In this document: in pieces, positions 8,125 through 16,014 of the stretch | Layout of the letters: every line of letters begins with the position of its first letter | Numbering within the stretch: the first letter of the stretch is position 1 | Origin: JAVBOF01 sp031550915 | Lineage (GTDB): Bacteria > Bacillota > Clostridia > Christensenellales > MGBC116941 | Assembly (NCBI GenBank): GCA_031550915.1 | Contig: JAVBOF010000075.1 | Coordinates: forward strand, 1 to 37,532 | Length of the DNA stretch: 37,532 bases | Direction of reading: 5' to 3' | Translations under genes and position numbers: made by a program | The notes under the pieces: model-generated | What the model saw: only the letters and a program-made list of their open reading frames with translations | Database searches by the model: none | Told to the model about the DNA's origin: nothing

Positions 8125-10461
8125 TCAATATTCCCATGTCCTTTCGCCGGGCTTCGTTGTGACCAGCTTATATATCTCACTCTCGGCCGGGAAACGGTTT
8201 TCAAAAGGCACTATGGAATTACCTACCTTTATCAATCCATGCCCCTGAGAAGCGTTTGTCAAGTACGCCTGCTGCGCGGATGATATGTTCATAAGCTCGG
8301 ATATCCGCATCCTGTCCGTGGCGCTTTGGTTATGGAAAATGACAAACTCACTGTTGGCAAACATCAGTTTCGCGGCATCATGCCTAACGATTTCCTCAAT
8401 GTTCTGCGTAATGCCCGTCATAAACGCACCATATTTCCGCACACGCTTCCAAAGGCTCATAAGGTATGTCATGCTGAATTCGTGCTGGAAAAGCAGATGG
8501 CATTCGTCAATATATATCCAAGTGTTTCTGCCTTTCTTTCGGTTAGCTGTGATCCTGCTCCATATGCTGTCCAGAACAACAAGCATTCCTGCGGTCTTTA
8601 GCTGAGAACCTAAATCCTTGGTATCGTATATAACAAATTGCTTGGATGTATTTACATTTGTGGGCTGAGCGAAGGTCGATAGACTGCCGTTTACATAAAG
8701 TTCAATCGACAGGGCAATATCCTTTGCTTCCTGCTCCGGTTGTACAAGCAATTCATTATAGAATTCCTTTAGCGTAGGCTTTGTCTTATCCTTCCTTGCT
8801 TTTTTATATACCCGATCAACGCACCGATCTATTATTGATTTCTGTTTGGCATCAAGCTTCCCCACTCCTACAAGCTGCTCACACAGGGACAAAACGAACT
8901 CGCTTTTAAGCTTTATCGGGTCATCTCCGCCACCATATTCACTATTGATATCCATCGCATTTATATGTGTATCTGAGTTTGCGGAAATACGTATAACCTC
9001 GCCGTCCAGTGCTTTTGCTAGGGGATAATATTCGGCCTCAGGATCAATGCATATTACATCGCCCTTATTTTGAATAAGCAAGGACAGCATTTCAACCTTC
9101 GCGGACACGCTTTTGCCGCTGCCGGATACACCAGTGATGAATCCGTTGCCGTTTTGCAAAGACTTACGGTCACATAGTATAAAGTTCCTCGATACGCTGT
9201 TCACGCCATAGTATAAGCCCTTGCGTTCGAATATCTCCTGCGCTGAAAACGGAAACAGAATCGCCGCGCTTTTGGTCAGCAGCGTACGCATGGTATATGT
9301 CTTTCGGTGTCCGATAGGCAAAACGGTGTCAAGTGCCTGCTTCTGCTGATATTTTAATATATTGAATCTGCATGTGTTTTTGCTGCCTATTGATAGAATA
9401 GCTTCGGTATCATCGTTCAATTCTTCAAGTGTATCGGCGGTATGCACAAGGGTTATATATCCATAAAACATACGCTGGTTGTCGCTGGTGATGGCCTGAT
9501 ATATGTTTTGGGTTTCATGGCGTTGCTGTTCAATCTGCATAGGGGTAATGCCTGTAAAATTGTTTTGCTGGATCTGCTTTTGCTGATGCCGCGCGTTGTT
9601 GGTTTCGATGGATAACATTTTGTTCTCAACATACTTTATGGCTTCGCCTGCGGGCGCGGCTACAATGTCAATGGATAGCATAAGATTTTTCGGATACTCA
9701 CAAAGCGTGGTTATAAAATCATCTTCGATATATGAAGCATAGTCCGAAAGAAAAAGCACCCTTGCGAACCTGTCCCCAAGCAAGATATGGTCAGTCCTGT
9801 ATCCGATATAGTCCGGGCAAATGTAATCTGCAAAATCCTGCCCTTTGCGTTTAGCTTCATCGAAGTCGAATCGAAAATAGTCTTCTTCTCCGGCACGGTA
9901 GAAATCATGCAGTATACGTAGCTTTTCCCTAACATCCAATTCAGTAAGGTTTGAATCCAGCCTTGCAAACTGTGCCCGCAAATCCGTAGATATCCTTGAA
10001 AAGTACATGTTCGCTTCATCAATATTGTCTTTGTTCACGCTAATAGTTACATATTTCTCCTGCGCGATGCTGTTGTTGTTAATAATGGCGTTCTCAGTCA
10101 TTATCCGGTTATATGCACGGCGCAATGGATTAAAGCGGTCATCCTGTTGCTGGAGGAGCATGTTTTTTTCAAACTCAGCTTTGTTAATCTTTCTGTTGTT
10201 TATAGTGATCTTGAATGAGCTTGCGGAATCTAGGGAATTAAGCAAAGCGCAGTATGACATCATCATGCCTTTTTGCTCATCTAGGCCTACCACCCTGTAA
10301 TTGATGTCTGCAAACCTGTATGTTTTGCTGTATCCGTTTCCAATATTAAATGTGCCGTCCCGGTATATTTCCTTAATTGGGATGCACTTCTGTACGCTCT
10401 TTGGTATAGCAAACCGCTCTTTAGTGCCGTTTCTAATAGCCCCGCGGTACGACTTCGTCAT
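8125..10461 (-). CDS. virB4: VirB4/TraE-type conjugation ATPase
   Basis: The 778-residue protein has the length and layout of VirB4 ATPases: an N-terminal half without clear motifs, then a P-loop at residues 444-451 (GVSGSGKS) and a Walker B at 648-655 (WIYIDECH). It would power substrate transfer and pilus assembly at the inner face of the membrane. The ATG overlaps the prgI stop (ATGA) and has GGAGG 9 bases upstream. The prgI-virB4-NlpC/P60 order is typical of Firmicute conjugative transposons. Confidence 0.92.
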   Translation of the reverse strand: MTKSYRGAIRNGTKERFAIPKSVQKCIPIKEIYRDGTFNIGNGYSKTYRFADINYRVVGLDEQKGMMMSYCALLNSLDSASSFKITINNRKINKAEFEKNMLLQQQDDRFNPLRRAYNRIMTENAIINNNSIAQEKYVTISVNKDNIDEANMYFSRISTDLRAQFARLDSNLTELDVREKLRILHDFYRAGEEDYFRFDFDEAKRKGQDFADYICPDYIGYRTDHILLGDRFARVLFLSDYASYIEDDFITTLCEYPKNLMLSIDIVAAPAGEAIKYVENKMLSIETNNARHQQKQIQQNNFTGITPMQIEQQRHETQNIYQAITSDNQRMFYGYITLVHTADTLEELNDDTEAILSIGSKNTCRFNILKYQQKQALDTVLPIGHRKTYTMRTLLTKSAAILFPFSAQEIFERKGLYYGVNSVSRNFILCDRKSLQNGNGFITGVSGSGKSVSAKVEMLSLLIQNKGDVICIDPEAEYYPLAKALDGEVIRISANSDTHINAMDINSEYGGGDDPIKLKSEFVLSLCEQLVGVGKLDAKQKSIIDRCVDRVYKKARKDKTKPTLKEFYNELLVQPEQEAKDIALSIELYVNGSLSTFAQPTNVNTSKQFVIYDTKDLGSQLKTAGMLVVLDSIWSRITANRKKGRNTWIYIDECHLLFQHEFSMTYLMSLWKRVRKYGAFMTGITQNIEEIVRHDAAKLMFANSEFVIFHNQSATDRMRISELMNISSAQQAYLTNASQGHGLIKVGNSIVPFENRFPAESEIYKLVTTKPGERTWEY

Positions 10462-10829
10462 TTCTTTTTACCTCCGAATATCCTTTTTATATTTACTGCC
10501 TTAGCCTGTTTCTCTATTTCTTCATAGCAATGATTCACGGATTTATATATGAAAACACTTGGCATAATGAACGTACTTGAAAACCAAGCCCAAGCGAATT
10601 GCCATAGATTCATGCCGTTATATTTGAAAAATCCGCTTGCTGCAATGGGCGCGGCAGCGAATACGCAAAGCCAGCTTGCGATTTCTTCTCCAATGGTTAC
10701 TTTGCAAAGGAAATATACACCCACAGCCGTGCCAATGGATAAAACCGCCGCAATGAATTGATGCAAAGTCAAACCGAAAAAGATAGTTTCCTTGTAATCA
10801 TTTATTTCTTTGTTTATATTTTCTTCCAT
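10458..10829 (-). CDS. prgI: PrgI-family membrane protein of the type IV secretion system
   Basis: The 123-residue protein has two to three membrane segments (about 22-42, 46-65, 75-95) and a basic C-terminus ending GGKKK. The size, hydrophobic profile and place directly before virB4 match the PrgI family, a VirB3-like partner of VirB4. AAAGGAGG stands 8 bases before the ATG, and the stop overlaps the virB4 start. Only 32 bases separate it from the terminator after hepT, which leaves little room for its own promoter. Its transcription probably depends on read-through. Confidence 0.85.
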   Translation of the reverse strand: MEENINKEINDYKETIFFGLTLHQFIAAVLSIGTAVGVYFLCKVTIGEEIASWLCVFAAAPIAASGFFKYNGMNLWQFAWAWFSSTFIMPSVFIYKSVNHCYEEIEKQAKAVNIKRIFGGKKK

Positions 10830-10861
10830 GATAGATTCCTCCTTTGATTAAAAATGGAAAC

Positions 10862-10883
10862 AAAAAACGCCCCGTTTGGGGCG
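10862..10883 (-). terminator. Terminator after the mntA-hepT unit
   Basis: CGCCCC and GGGGCG form a perfect 6-bp G+C stem with a 4-base loop, followed on the minus strand by T6. It lies 15 bases past the hepT stop and inside the transfer operon, upstream of prgI. Confidence 0.88.
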
Positions 10884-10898
10884 AAGGTTCATTTTCTG

Positions 10899-11234
10899 CT
10901 AACTAATAATCTTTTGCAGTTCCTTTTTTAATTCAGGTATGTCATTGTTTATTGTAAACCATACATCTTCCATTCTTAGCGTTTGATATTTATGTGCGGC
11001 AATATCCCTCATTCCCGCAATGGCTCTCCAATGAATATGATTATGCGAGTTCTTAAATTCTTCGGTCAAACTCTTAACCAGCTCTCCAATATTTATTAAC
11101 GTCATGCTGACAGACCGCATTGCCTTTTCATCTTTTAGAAACATATCTTCAGTATAATCTGCTGATATACTTCTTAAAAAGGTGATTTCAGAGAGTATCT
11201 TCTTCAATATTTGAAAATCCCTGCTACTATCCAT
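10899..11234 (-). CDS. hepT: HepT-like HEPN ribonuclease toxin
   Basis: The 111-residue all-helical protein carries the RX4HXY motif of HEPN toxins as R76-DIAA-H81-K-Y83. The family (DUF86/HepT) cleaves RNA as a dimer, and the partner MNT nucleotidyltransferase blocks it by adding AMP to the motif Tyr. The start overlaps the end of the nucleotidyltransferase gene by 8 bases, which indicates coupled translation. The pair lies between virB6-like and prgI, where relatives of this element normally have no such genes. It would act as an addiction or defence cargo. Confidence 0.88.
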   Translation of the reverse strand: MDSSRDFQILKKILSEITFLRSISADYTEDMFLKDEKAMRSVSMTLINIGELVKSLTEEFKNSHNHIHWRAIAGMRDIAAHKYQTLRMEDVWFTINNDIPELKKELQKIIS

Positions 11235-11511
11235 AAATGGCTACCGTCCTATCTATCTCCAACATGGCATTATTGGGCATTGGATAGTGGATAATATCCA
11301 CATGATTAGAGAATTCGCTTTCCAAGCGAAGCTTTAGAGCGGATAATTCAAAAAGGGAGATTTGCTCTTGCTCAAACTCAACCAGTAAATCTATATCGCT
11401 TTCTTCTGTAGAACGACCATCAGCATAAGAACCAAAAAGCAACACTTTTTTTATCCCATAATCCGGCGCAACATCTTTTACTTTTGCTTTTATATTATCG
11501 ATATTAAGCAT
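11227..11511 (-). CDS. mntA: MntA-like nucleotidyltransferase antitoxin
   Basis: The 94-residue protein has the minimal nucleotidyltransferase motif GSX10DXD: G27-S28, then D39-I-D41. The length fits the MNT antitoxin of HEPN/MNT pairs. AAAGGAG stands before the ATG at 11511. It precedes and overlaps hepT. By family knowledge it transfers AMP from ATP to the Tyr of HepT and so neutralises it. The 63-base gap upstream holds a promoter-like sequence and an unusual ATG-TGA pair. Confidence 0.88.
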   Translation of the reverse strand: MLNIDNIKAKVKDVAPDYGIKKVLLFGSYADGRSTEESDIDLLVEFEQEQISLFELSALKLRLESEFSNHVDIIHYPMPNNAMLEIDRTVAIYG

Positions 11512-11537
11512 GGAATCCCGCTCCTTTCTGTATTAAT

Positions 11538-11567
11538 AGTTTACCATAATAATTCACTCACATGCAA
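11538..11567 (-). promoter_or_regulatory. Possible promoter of mntA-hepT
   Basis: On the minus strand TTGCAT (11562-11567) and TAAACT (11538-11543) are 18 bases apart, and the mntA start lies 26 bases further on. The match is moderate. It gains weight because the unit also ends in its own terminator. Confidence 0.3.
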
Positions 11568-11576
11568 TTACCTCCT
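11558..11576 (-). other. Start-stop site: strong ribosome site followed by ATG-TGA
   Basis: AGGAGG (plus 11571-11576) overlaps the virB6-like TAG stop. After exactly 7 bases comes ATG (11561-11563), and the next codon is TGA (11558-11560). The spacing is ideal, yet the frame encodes a single codon. It looks like the start of a gene once coupled to virB6-like and cut by insertion of mntA-hepT. Confidence 0.5.
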
Positions 11577-12417
11577 ATATCCCAAACATGCGTTTGACTA
11601 CGGTATCAGCAGACTTTATCAATCCTACAAGCATGAGCATATTGAAAATTACTTGTGTCATGTATTGGAACACTGAATTAAAAGCGTCCTTCGTCGTAGT
11701 TGGGTCTGTCGGCGTTGAAGCTATGGCGTTGAATACAACAATTGAAACGATTATAATAAGCCCTTCAAGGCAAACTCCGGCATAGGATTTTAGAAACTCT
11801 CTCGCCGTATTGGAAAATCCATCACCGGCTGCCGTTGAAAGCGCGATTGGTGCGATAGCCGTATGCAAAAACAGTCGGAAAAACCGTCCATAGACCGTGT
11901 ATAATATGACGAATGATAGAGCGGTTACGATGATCGTTCCGAATATGGAAATGAGGAACAAAGGAATACTGCCCCAAAAGTCAACGCCGTTTATGGTGTT
12001 TTTCATAGTGTCCGATAGTTCTGCGAACCGCGCCAAGTTATTGCCTCCTACCTTTGCCATGACATTACCAACGAGCCCAGCCCCCGCCGTATATATAGCG
12101 TTCAATATATCCATGCCGTAATCCACGGCGGTTTTGCCTATTATGAATTTCACAAGTAGCCGTATAGCGGTTTCAGGCCGCTTCAGTTCCCGAAAGCTCG
12201 CCACATTTTTGAGTAGGCTTGCAATAAAGAAAAGCACCAGCAGCCCATATGCCGCGCCCTTTAGTCCTGAATTGATCTGCTGCATGATTGACCAAATGGC
12301 ACCGCCCCTGAATTGCTGTGGTGACATGGTTAGAATCTGCCATATCTCTGCAAGCCATTGATTCCAAGTTTCTAAGGCATGGTTAATATTATCGATTATT
12401 CCGTTACCGCTGCCCAT
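11575..12417 (-). CDS. VirB6/TrbL-like membrane channel protein
   Basis: The 280-residue protein has about six hydrophobic segments: near 55-75, 85-100, 105-125, 150-180, 185-205, 215-235, and a final one near 255-272. It also has a long amphipathic N-terminus. The length, topology and position between the Maff2 pilin-like gene and prgI/virB4 match the VirB6/TrbL-like conserved membrane proteins of clostridial conjugative transposons. AAGGAGG lies 6 bases before the ATG. It should form part of the inner-membrane pore for DNA transfer. Its stop codon overlaps the AGGAGG of the start-stop site. Confidence 0.78.
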   Translation of the reverse strand: MGSGNGIIDNINHALETWNQWLAEIWQILTMSPQQFRGGAIWSIMQQINSGLKGAAYGLLVLFFIASLLKNVASFRELKRPETAIRLLVKFIIGKTAVDYGMDILNAIYTAGAGLVGNVMAKVGGNNLARFAELSDTMKNTINGVDFWGSIPLFLISIFGTIIVTALSFVILYTVYGRFFRLFLHTAIAPIALSTAAGDGFSNTAREFLKSYAGVCLEGLIIIVSIVVFNAIASTPTDPTTTKDAFNSVFQYMTQVIFNMLMLVGLIKSADTVVKRMFGI

Positions 12418-12437
12418 AAAATACCTCCTTAAAATAG

Positions 12438-12469
12438 AAAAGCCGCTTTGCCTAACTAAAGCGGCTTTT
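12438..12469. terminator. Perfect hairpin between the Maff2 gene and the virB6-like gene
   Basis: AAAAGCCGCTTT and AAAGCGGCTTTT are perfect 12-bp inverted repeats with an 8-base loop. The A and T ends make the hairpin a bidirectional terminator. It lies 15 bases past the Maff2 stop and just before the virB6-like ribosome site. It may keep the pilin message abundant while letting only part of the transcription continue. Confidence 0.82.
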
Positions 12470-12483
12470 CCTATACATTTCTG

Positions 12484-12777
12484 TTACAGGTTCGCGCCTA
12501 AAAGATTCAATAGCTCCTTTACAAAGAATATAAGGATACCGCCTGCCAAGCCTAAGAATCCCGATACCCTTTGTGACGGGTCATGGCTCTTGAAGCTCAT
12601 ACCGATCTGTACAACGCCCAACATTAAAGCTATAAAGCCAACTGCTCTTACGATTTGAAATACTATGTCTGTTAGTTTGTTCACGCTCTCAAGTGGGCCA
12701 TCCGCATAGGCGATTGTGGGGAACAATAAAAAAGCCGCCAATATAGCGACTGCAAAGATATTTTTTTTGTTTTTCAT
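12484..12777 (-). CDS. Maff2-family VirB2-like pilin subunit
   Basis: The 97-residue protein has a signal peptide (cleavage near AYA-DG, residue 25) and two hydrophobic helices (about 40-60 and 73-92) separated by a short polar loop (SFKSHDPSQR). This is the VirB2/TrbC pilin layout and the typical size of the Maff2 family found in Tn1549-like elements. It is likely the pilus or channel subunit. GGAG lies about 10 bases upstream of the ATG. The leader is very AT-rich, and terminators stand on both sides (12832-12856 and 12438-12469), so the gene forms its own transcriptional step. Confidence 0.82.
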   Translation of the reverse strand: MKNKKNIFAVAILAAFLLFPTIAYADGPLESVNKLTDIVFQIVRAVGFIALMLGVVQIGMSFKSHDPSQRVSGFLGLAGGILIFFVKELLNLLGANL

Positions 12778-12831
12778 TATTATATAACTCCATTTCTCAA
12801 ATTATCTATTATCCATTTTTAATTATTAATT

Positions 12832-12856
12832 AAAAAAAGCGTCCGTTCCCGAACGC
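12832..12856 (-). terminator. Terminator after fic
   Basis: GCGTTCG and the opposing CGGACGC form a stem with one mismatch and a 4-base loop (12839-12856). T7 follows on the minus strand. It lies 16 bases past the fic stop. Confidence 0.8.
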
Positions 12857-12872
12857 CCCTTTGTGCATGTTT

Positions 12873-13655
12873 TTAATGGTCTATTCCGTTGCGCTTTTTT
12901 ATTACCTCTTTCGACTGTTCAGCCAAACGGATACGCTCTATTAATGCCTTTTGAACATAATCCCGTACATAATTAAGCATCGGCATTTCATCTTCGTCGT
13001 TACCCTGGTATGCATGGAATCCGTAATAGTAACGTTGCTTATCCTCCACTTTTATATCTATCGGGGGATAACCATTTTGCATAAGCTCATAGTTCATAAG
13101 CAATCGGCCTGTGCGACCGTTTCCGTCAATAAATGGATGTATACTTTCGAATTCCAAATGAAACAGTGCAACGGCATCAACCAAATGCATCTTTTCTTTT
13201 ATTGCTGGATATTCCAAAATGAGCTTTTTTATTCTGCCCGGCACCGCTTCTGGAGACGGAAGAACAGCATCCGTACCGCCGATATATACACCAACAGTCC
13301 GGTATTGCCCCGCATCCTCTGGTTTGTTCATTAAAACCCGTTTATGGATTTCTAAAATGATATTTTCGTCAATAGTCTTATCGCTTGCTGATTGCTCTAA
13401 AACATAATTAAAGGCTTTCCCGTGACCGATAGCATCGTTCTGATATGCTTGAGGTTTGCCTCCAATGGATATTCCATCCTTGAGTAACATATATGTTTCC
13501 TGCTTCGTCAGTGTGCTGCCCTCAATAGCGTTAGAATTGTATGTATACTCAATGCGGAAATCATCATATATCCGTTCAAGTGTTCCTTGCGAAAGCGGCG
13601 GTAATGATTCTAGTTTTTCAAGCAGTATATCAATTTGGATCAGAATATCGCTCAT
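12873..13655 (-). CDS. fic: Fic-family AMP transferase with built-in inhibitory helix
   Basis: The 260-residue protein has the complete Fic motif HPFIDGNGRTGR at 173-184. It also has an N-terminal inhibitory motif (S/T)xxxE(G/N), here S41-NAI-E45-G46, so it is a self-inhibited class II Fic protein. Fic enzymes usually move AMP from ATP to hydroxyl side chains of target proteins. GGAGGGAG lies before the ATG. The gene stands between virD4 and the Maff2 gene with its own promoter-like sequence and its own terminator, so it is a cargo unit, not a transfer gene. The target is not predictable from the sequence. Confidence 0.9.
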   Translation of the reverse strand: MSDILIQIDILLEKLESLPPLSQGTLERIYDDFRIEYTYNSNAIEGSTLTKQETYMLLKDGISIGGKPQAYQNDAIGHGKAFNYVLEQSASDKTIDENIILEIHKRVLMNKPEDAGQYRTVGVYIGGTDAVLPSPEAVPGRIKKLILEYPAIKEKMHLVDAVALFHLEFESIHPFIDGNGRTGRLLMNYELMQNGYPPIDIKVEDKQRYYYGFHAYQGNDEDEMPMLNYVRDYVQKALIERIRLAEQSKEVIKKRNGIDH

Positions 13656-13681
13656 ATTAACTCCCTCCGGTCTTAAATTAT

Positions 13682-13710
13682 ATTATATATCCCAAAATCA
13701 ACTATGTCAC
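13682..13710 (-). promoter_or_regulatory. Promoter of fic, overlapping the virD4 stop
   Basis: On the minus strand GTGACA (13705-13710) and a perfect TATAAT (13682-13687) are 17 bases apart. The -35 box contains the virD4 TGA. The fic ATG lies 27 bases downstream of the -10 box. Confidence 0.6.
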
Positions 13711-15392
13711 CTTTTATCCCCCTTTGTATGTTGATATGGCTTTGCTCCGCCATCGGTGATGAGTTTTATGTTCCTGTGCTTCAAAAGATTGAATTTGCTG
13801 TCCTTAATCGGCCTGAATCCTTTTACCAAAGCAATGGCATATTCGTTCCCCATGCGCCGCAGTTCATCGGGAAGCATTAATTCACGCCCCAACAGGTTTT
13901 GATGCTTTGTTACCGATCCCCGCGCACCAGTTGTGATATTTATCGTCCGGGCTGATATGGTTTCCTTGCCAAGCTGCTCAGAAAAGTATTTTAGGGAAAA
14001 TGGCTCAGAACCGCCAAGATACAAAATGCTGTCGCAACACCCTATGATGCTTTCCCAAGTGTTCATATTCTTATAGATATCCTTTAGCTGGGAAAGGTTT
14101 TGCAATATGATACTTGCTGAGATTTCCCTTGACCGCATAGTGCTTATGACTGAATCAAAGTTTTCAGGTATGGCAATATTGGCGAACTCATCAAAAATCA
14201 TCCTGACATGCACGGGCAATCTACCGCTAAATACATGATCTGCCTGATAATACAATTCGCTGATGATCTGCGTGTACAAGAGTCCCACTATGAAATTAAA
14301 AGCCTTATTGTTGTCCGGCACTACCGCAAACAGTGCGGTTTTTTCTCTGCCAAGGGACGCAATGTCCATTTCATCGAATGTTGTGATATTCCGTACTTTC
14401 TCTATGGAGAACACTGATAGCCGAACGGCAACGCTTATCAATATGCTTTTTGCAGTTTTGCCCGCCGCCAACTTAAAGCTCTTGTACTGTTTTACCGCAA
14501 TATGTTCCGGCTTATCCTGCTCCAGAGACAAATACAACATATCGAGAGGAGAGATAAAATCATCATCGTCTTCGCGCACATCTGCATAACCCAGCATGGT
14601 CATAATAAATCCGAAATTTTGTTCATAGGTGGGAGCTTCATAATACAGCATAAACATCAACGCCTGTAATAAGAGGGTTTCGGCCTTCGTCCAAAAGGGA
14701 TCGTTTTCCTGTGCTGTCTTTTGTGTAGTATTACGGATAAGGTTATCAATCAGCAATATAACGTCCGTTTCTTCCCGTATATATTGAAACGGATTGTATC
14801 CATCGGATTTTTCAAGGTCTATAAGGTTCAAAACCTTTATCTTATAGCCTTTCGCCTTGAGCATATTGCCTGTGCTTCTCAAAAGCTCTGATTTTGGGTC
14901 GGTGACTACGAAGCTGGTATTGGTATCGCATTGCATGATGTTGGGTTTGCAGTAATAGCGGGTCTTACCGCTACCACTGCCGCCGACAATTAAAACATTC
15001 AAATTAAGCTTATGCATCCATGTGTTCATGCCCATGCAAAGGTTTTGAGTAAGGATAATATTATTCTCTTTTCGCTTATCCTTTAGCTTGACGCATACCG
15101 CAAAAGCATTGCCCCATTTCGCGCTGCCGTGTTCCTCTCCGTTACGCATATTCTGCTTAGTTCCATAGTAAATAAGAAAGCAAGAAGCATAAATAACGGT
15201 AAATCCGATAATGAAAGGCAAGGTGTGGTCTGTGAAGCGAATCGTAAACGGGGCGGCTATTGCTTTTGATAGTTCATCAGCAATTTGAAATACTGTATAC
15301 CCCTTAACATAACTTTGGGCAGTCAAAACTGCCGCCCAAAGTACGAAGGGATAACCGATCATAATGCCAAAAAGCCTGTTGCCGTTTTTCAT
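13707..15392 (-). CDS. virD4: VirD4/TraG-type coupling protein
   Basis: The 561-residue protein has two N-terminal membrane segments (8-28 and 58-76), a P-loop at 137-144 (GGSGSGKT) and a Walker B at 396-405 (VRMIFDEFAN). This is the standard type IV coupling protein layout. It would bind the relaxase-DNA complex and hand it to the channel. Its start overlaps the preceding small gene by 4 bases (ATGA). The order pcfB, small gene, virD4 is as in related conjugative transposons. Confidence 0.93.
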   Translation of the reverse strand: MKNGNRLFGIMIGYPFVLWAAVLTAQSYVKGYTVFQIADELSKAIAAPFTIRFTDHTLPFIIGFTVIYASCFLIYYGTKQNMRNGEEHGSAKWGNAFAVCVKLKDKRKENNIILTQNLCMGMNTWMHKLNLNVLIVGGSGSGKTRYYCKPNIMQCDTNTSFVVTDPKSELLRSTGNMLKAKGYKIKVLNLIDLEKSDGYNPFQYIREETDVILLIDNLIRNTTQKTAQENDPFWTKAETLLLQALMFMLYYEAPTYEQNFGFIMTMLGYADVREDDDDFISPLDMLYLSLEQDKPEHIAVKQYKSFKLAAGKTAKSILISVAVRLSVFSIEKVRNITTFDEMDIASLGREKTALFAVVPDNNKAFNFIVGLLYTQIISELYYQADHVFSGRLPVHVRMIFDEFANIAIPENFDSVISTMRSREISASIILQNLSQLKDIYKNMNTWESIIGCCDSILYLGGSEPFSLKYFSEQLGKETISARTINITTGARGSVTKHQNLLGRELMLPDELRRMGNEYAIALVKGFRPIKDSKFNLLKHRNIKLITDGGAKPYQHTKGDKR

Positions 15393-15607
15393 CGTCCAAC
15401 ACCTTTTTGTTTATTTGACTTTGCCTTGCATTTAGCTTTATTAAACCGCTCCTGCGCTGGTGTGAGTTTTTCCTTTGCCTTCTGTGCCTTATATCTTTCC
15501 AGCTTTTTGCCGATAGATTCACGCTCTTTTGGTTTATCCTTATCAGTTGAATCTTTTTGCATATTCAAGCTTAGCTCGGATGGATTTTCGTTCCGGTTCT
15601 GGCTCAC
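15389..15607 (-). CDS. Small charged protein between pcfB and virD4
   Basis: This 72-residue protein is very rich in Lys, Glu, Gln and Ser (KDKPKERESIGKKLERYKAQ). It has no membrane segment and no recognised domain. It overlaps pcfB by 4 bases at its start and virD4 by 4 bases at its end, so the three are surely one translational unit. A role as an adaptor for the coupling protein or relaxosome is possible, from position alone. Confidence 0.65.
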   Translation of the reverse strand: MSQNRNENPSELSLNMQKDSTDKDKPKERESIGKKLERYKAQKAKEKLTPAQERFNKAKCKAKSNKQKGVGR

Positions 15608-16014
15608 TTTTTTTTATCGTTTTCATCGTCTGGCGTTATCTGGCCGTACCCGATTTTTTCAAACGCCATATTGATTCTCTTTGTATCTTCATCTCTCATT
15701 ATGACATTCAATAGGCTTTTATCATTTTCGTCCGGCTCGCTATGGTAGGGAATACTCAACCTTTGGGCTGCTTTTTCGAACTGCTTAAATTCCGGCTTTG
15801 TCATGGAAAACGCCGTAAAATCCTTGCCGTTGGTTAGAAGGTCAAAAGGTGTTTCTCCTGTCAAGGCTCCGTTTTTAGCTGCCATCATCTTGCTTTGCTT
15901 AATAAAGAAGGCGAGCATCACAAGCCCTTTTATCCCGCCACCTACAGCCTTTATGCCCGTTTCTCCTAATCTTAGGTACATATTAAATACTTGGTCTGCC
16001 GCGTCCTGGCTCAT
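15604..16014 (-). CDS. PcfB-family (DUF3801) relaxosome accessory protein
   Basis: I chose ATG 16014 (136 residues) because AAGGAG lies 9 bases before it. A start at 16041 would put that ribosome site inside the gene. The N-terminus (DAADQVFNMYLRLGETGIKAVGGG) and the middle (FAAFSMTKPEFKQFEKAAQRLSIPY-like) match the PcfB/DUF3801 family. That family accompanies the relaxase and the VirD4-type protein in enterococcal and clostridial elements. It overlaps the relaxase 3' end by 32 bases. The probable role is helping DNA processing or docking at the coupling protein. Confidence 0.8.
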   Translation of the reverse strand: MSQDAADQVFNMYLRLGETGIKAVGGGIKGLVMLAFFIKQSKMMAAKNGALTGETPFDLLTNGKDFTAFSMTKPEFKQFEKAAQRLSIPYHSEPDENDKSLLNVIMRDEDTKRINMAFEKIGYGQITPDDENDKKK

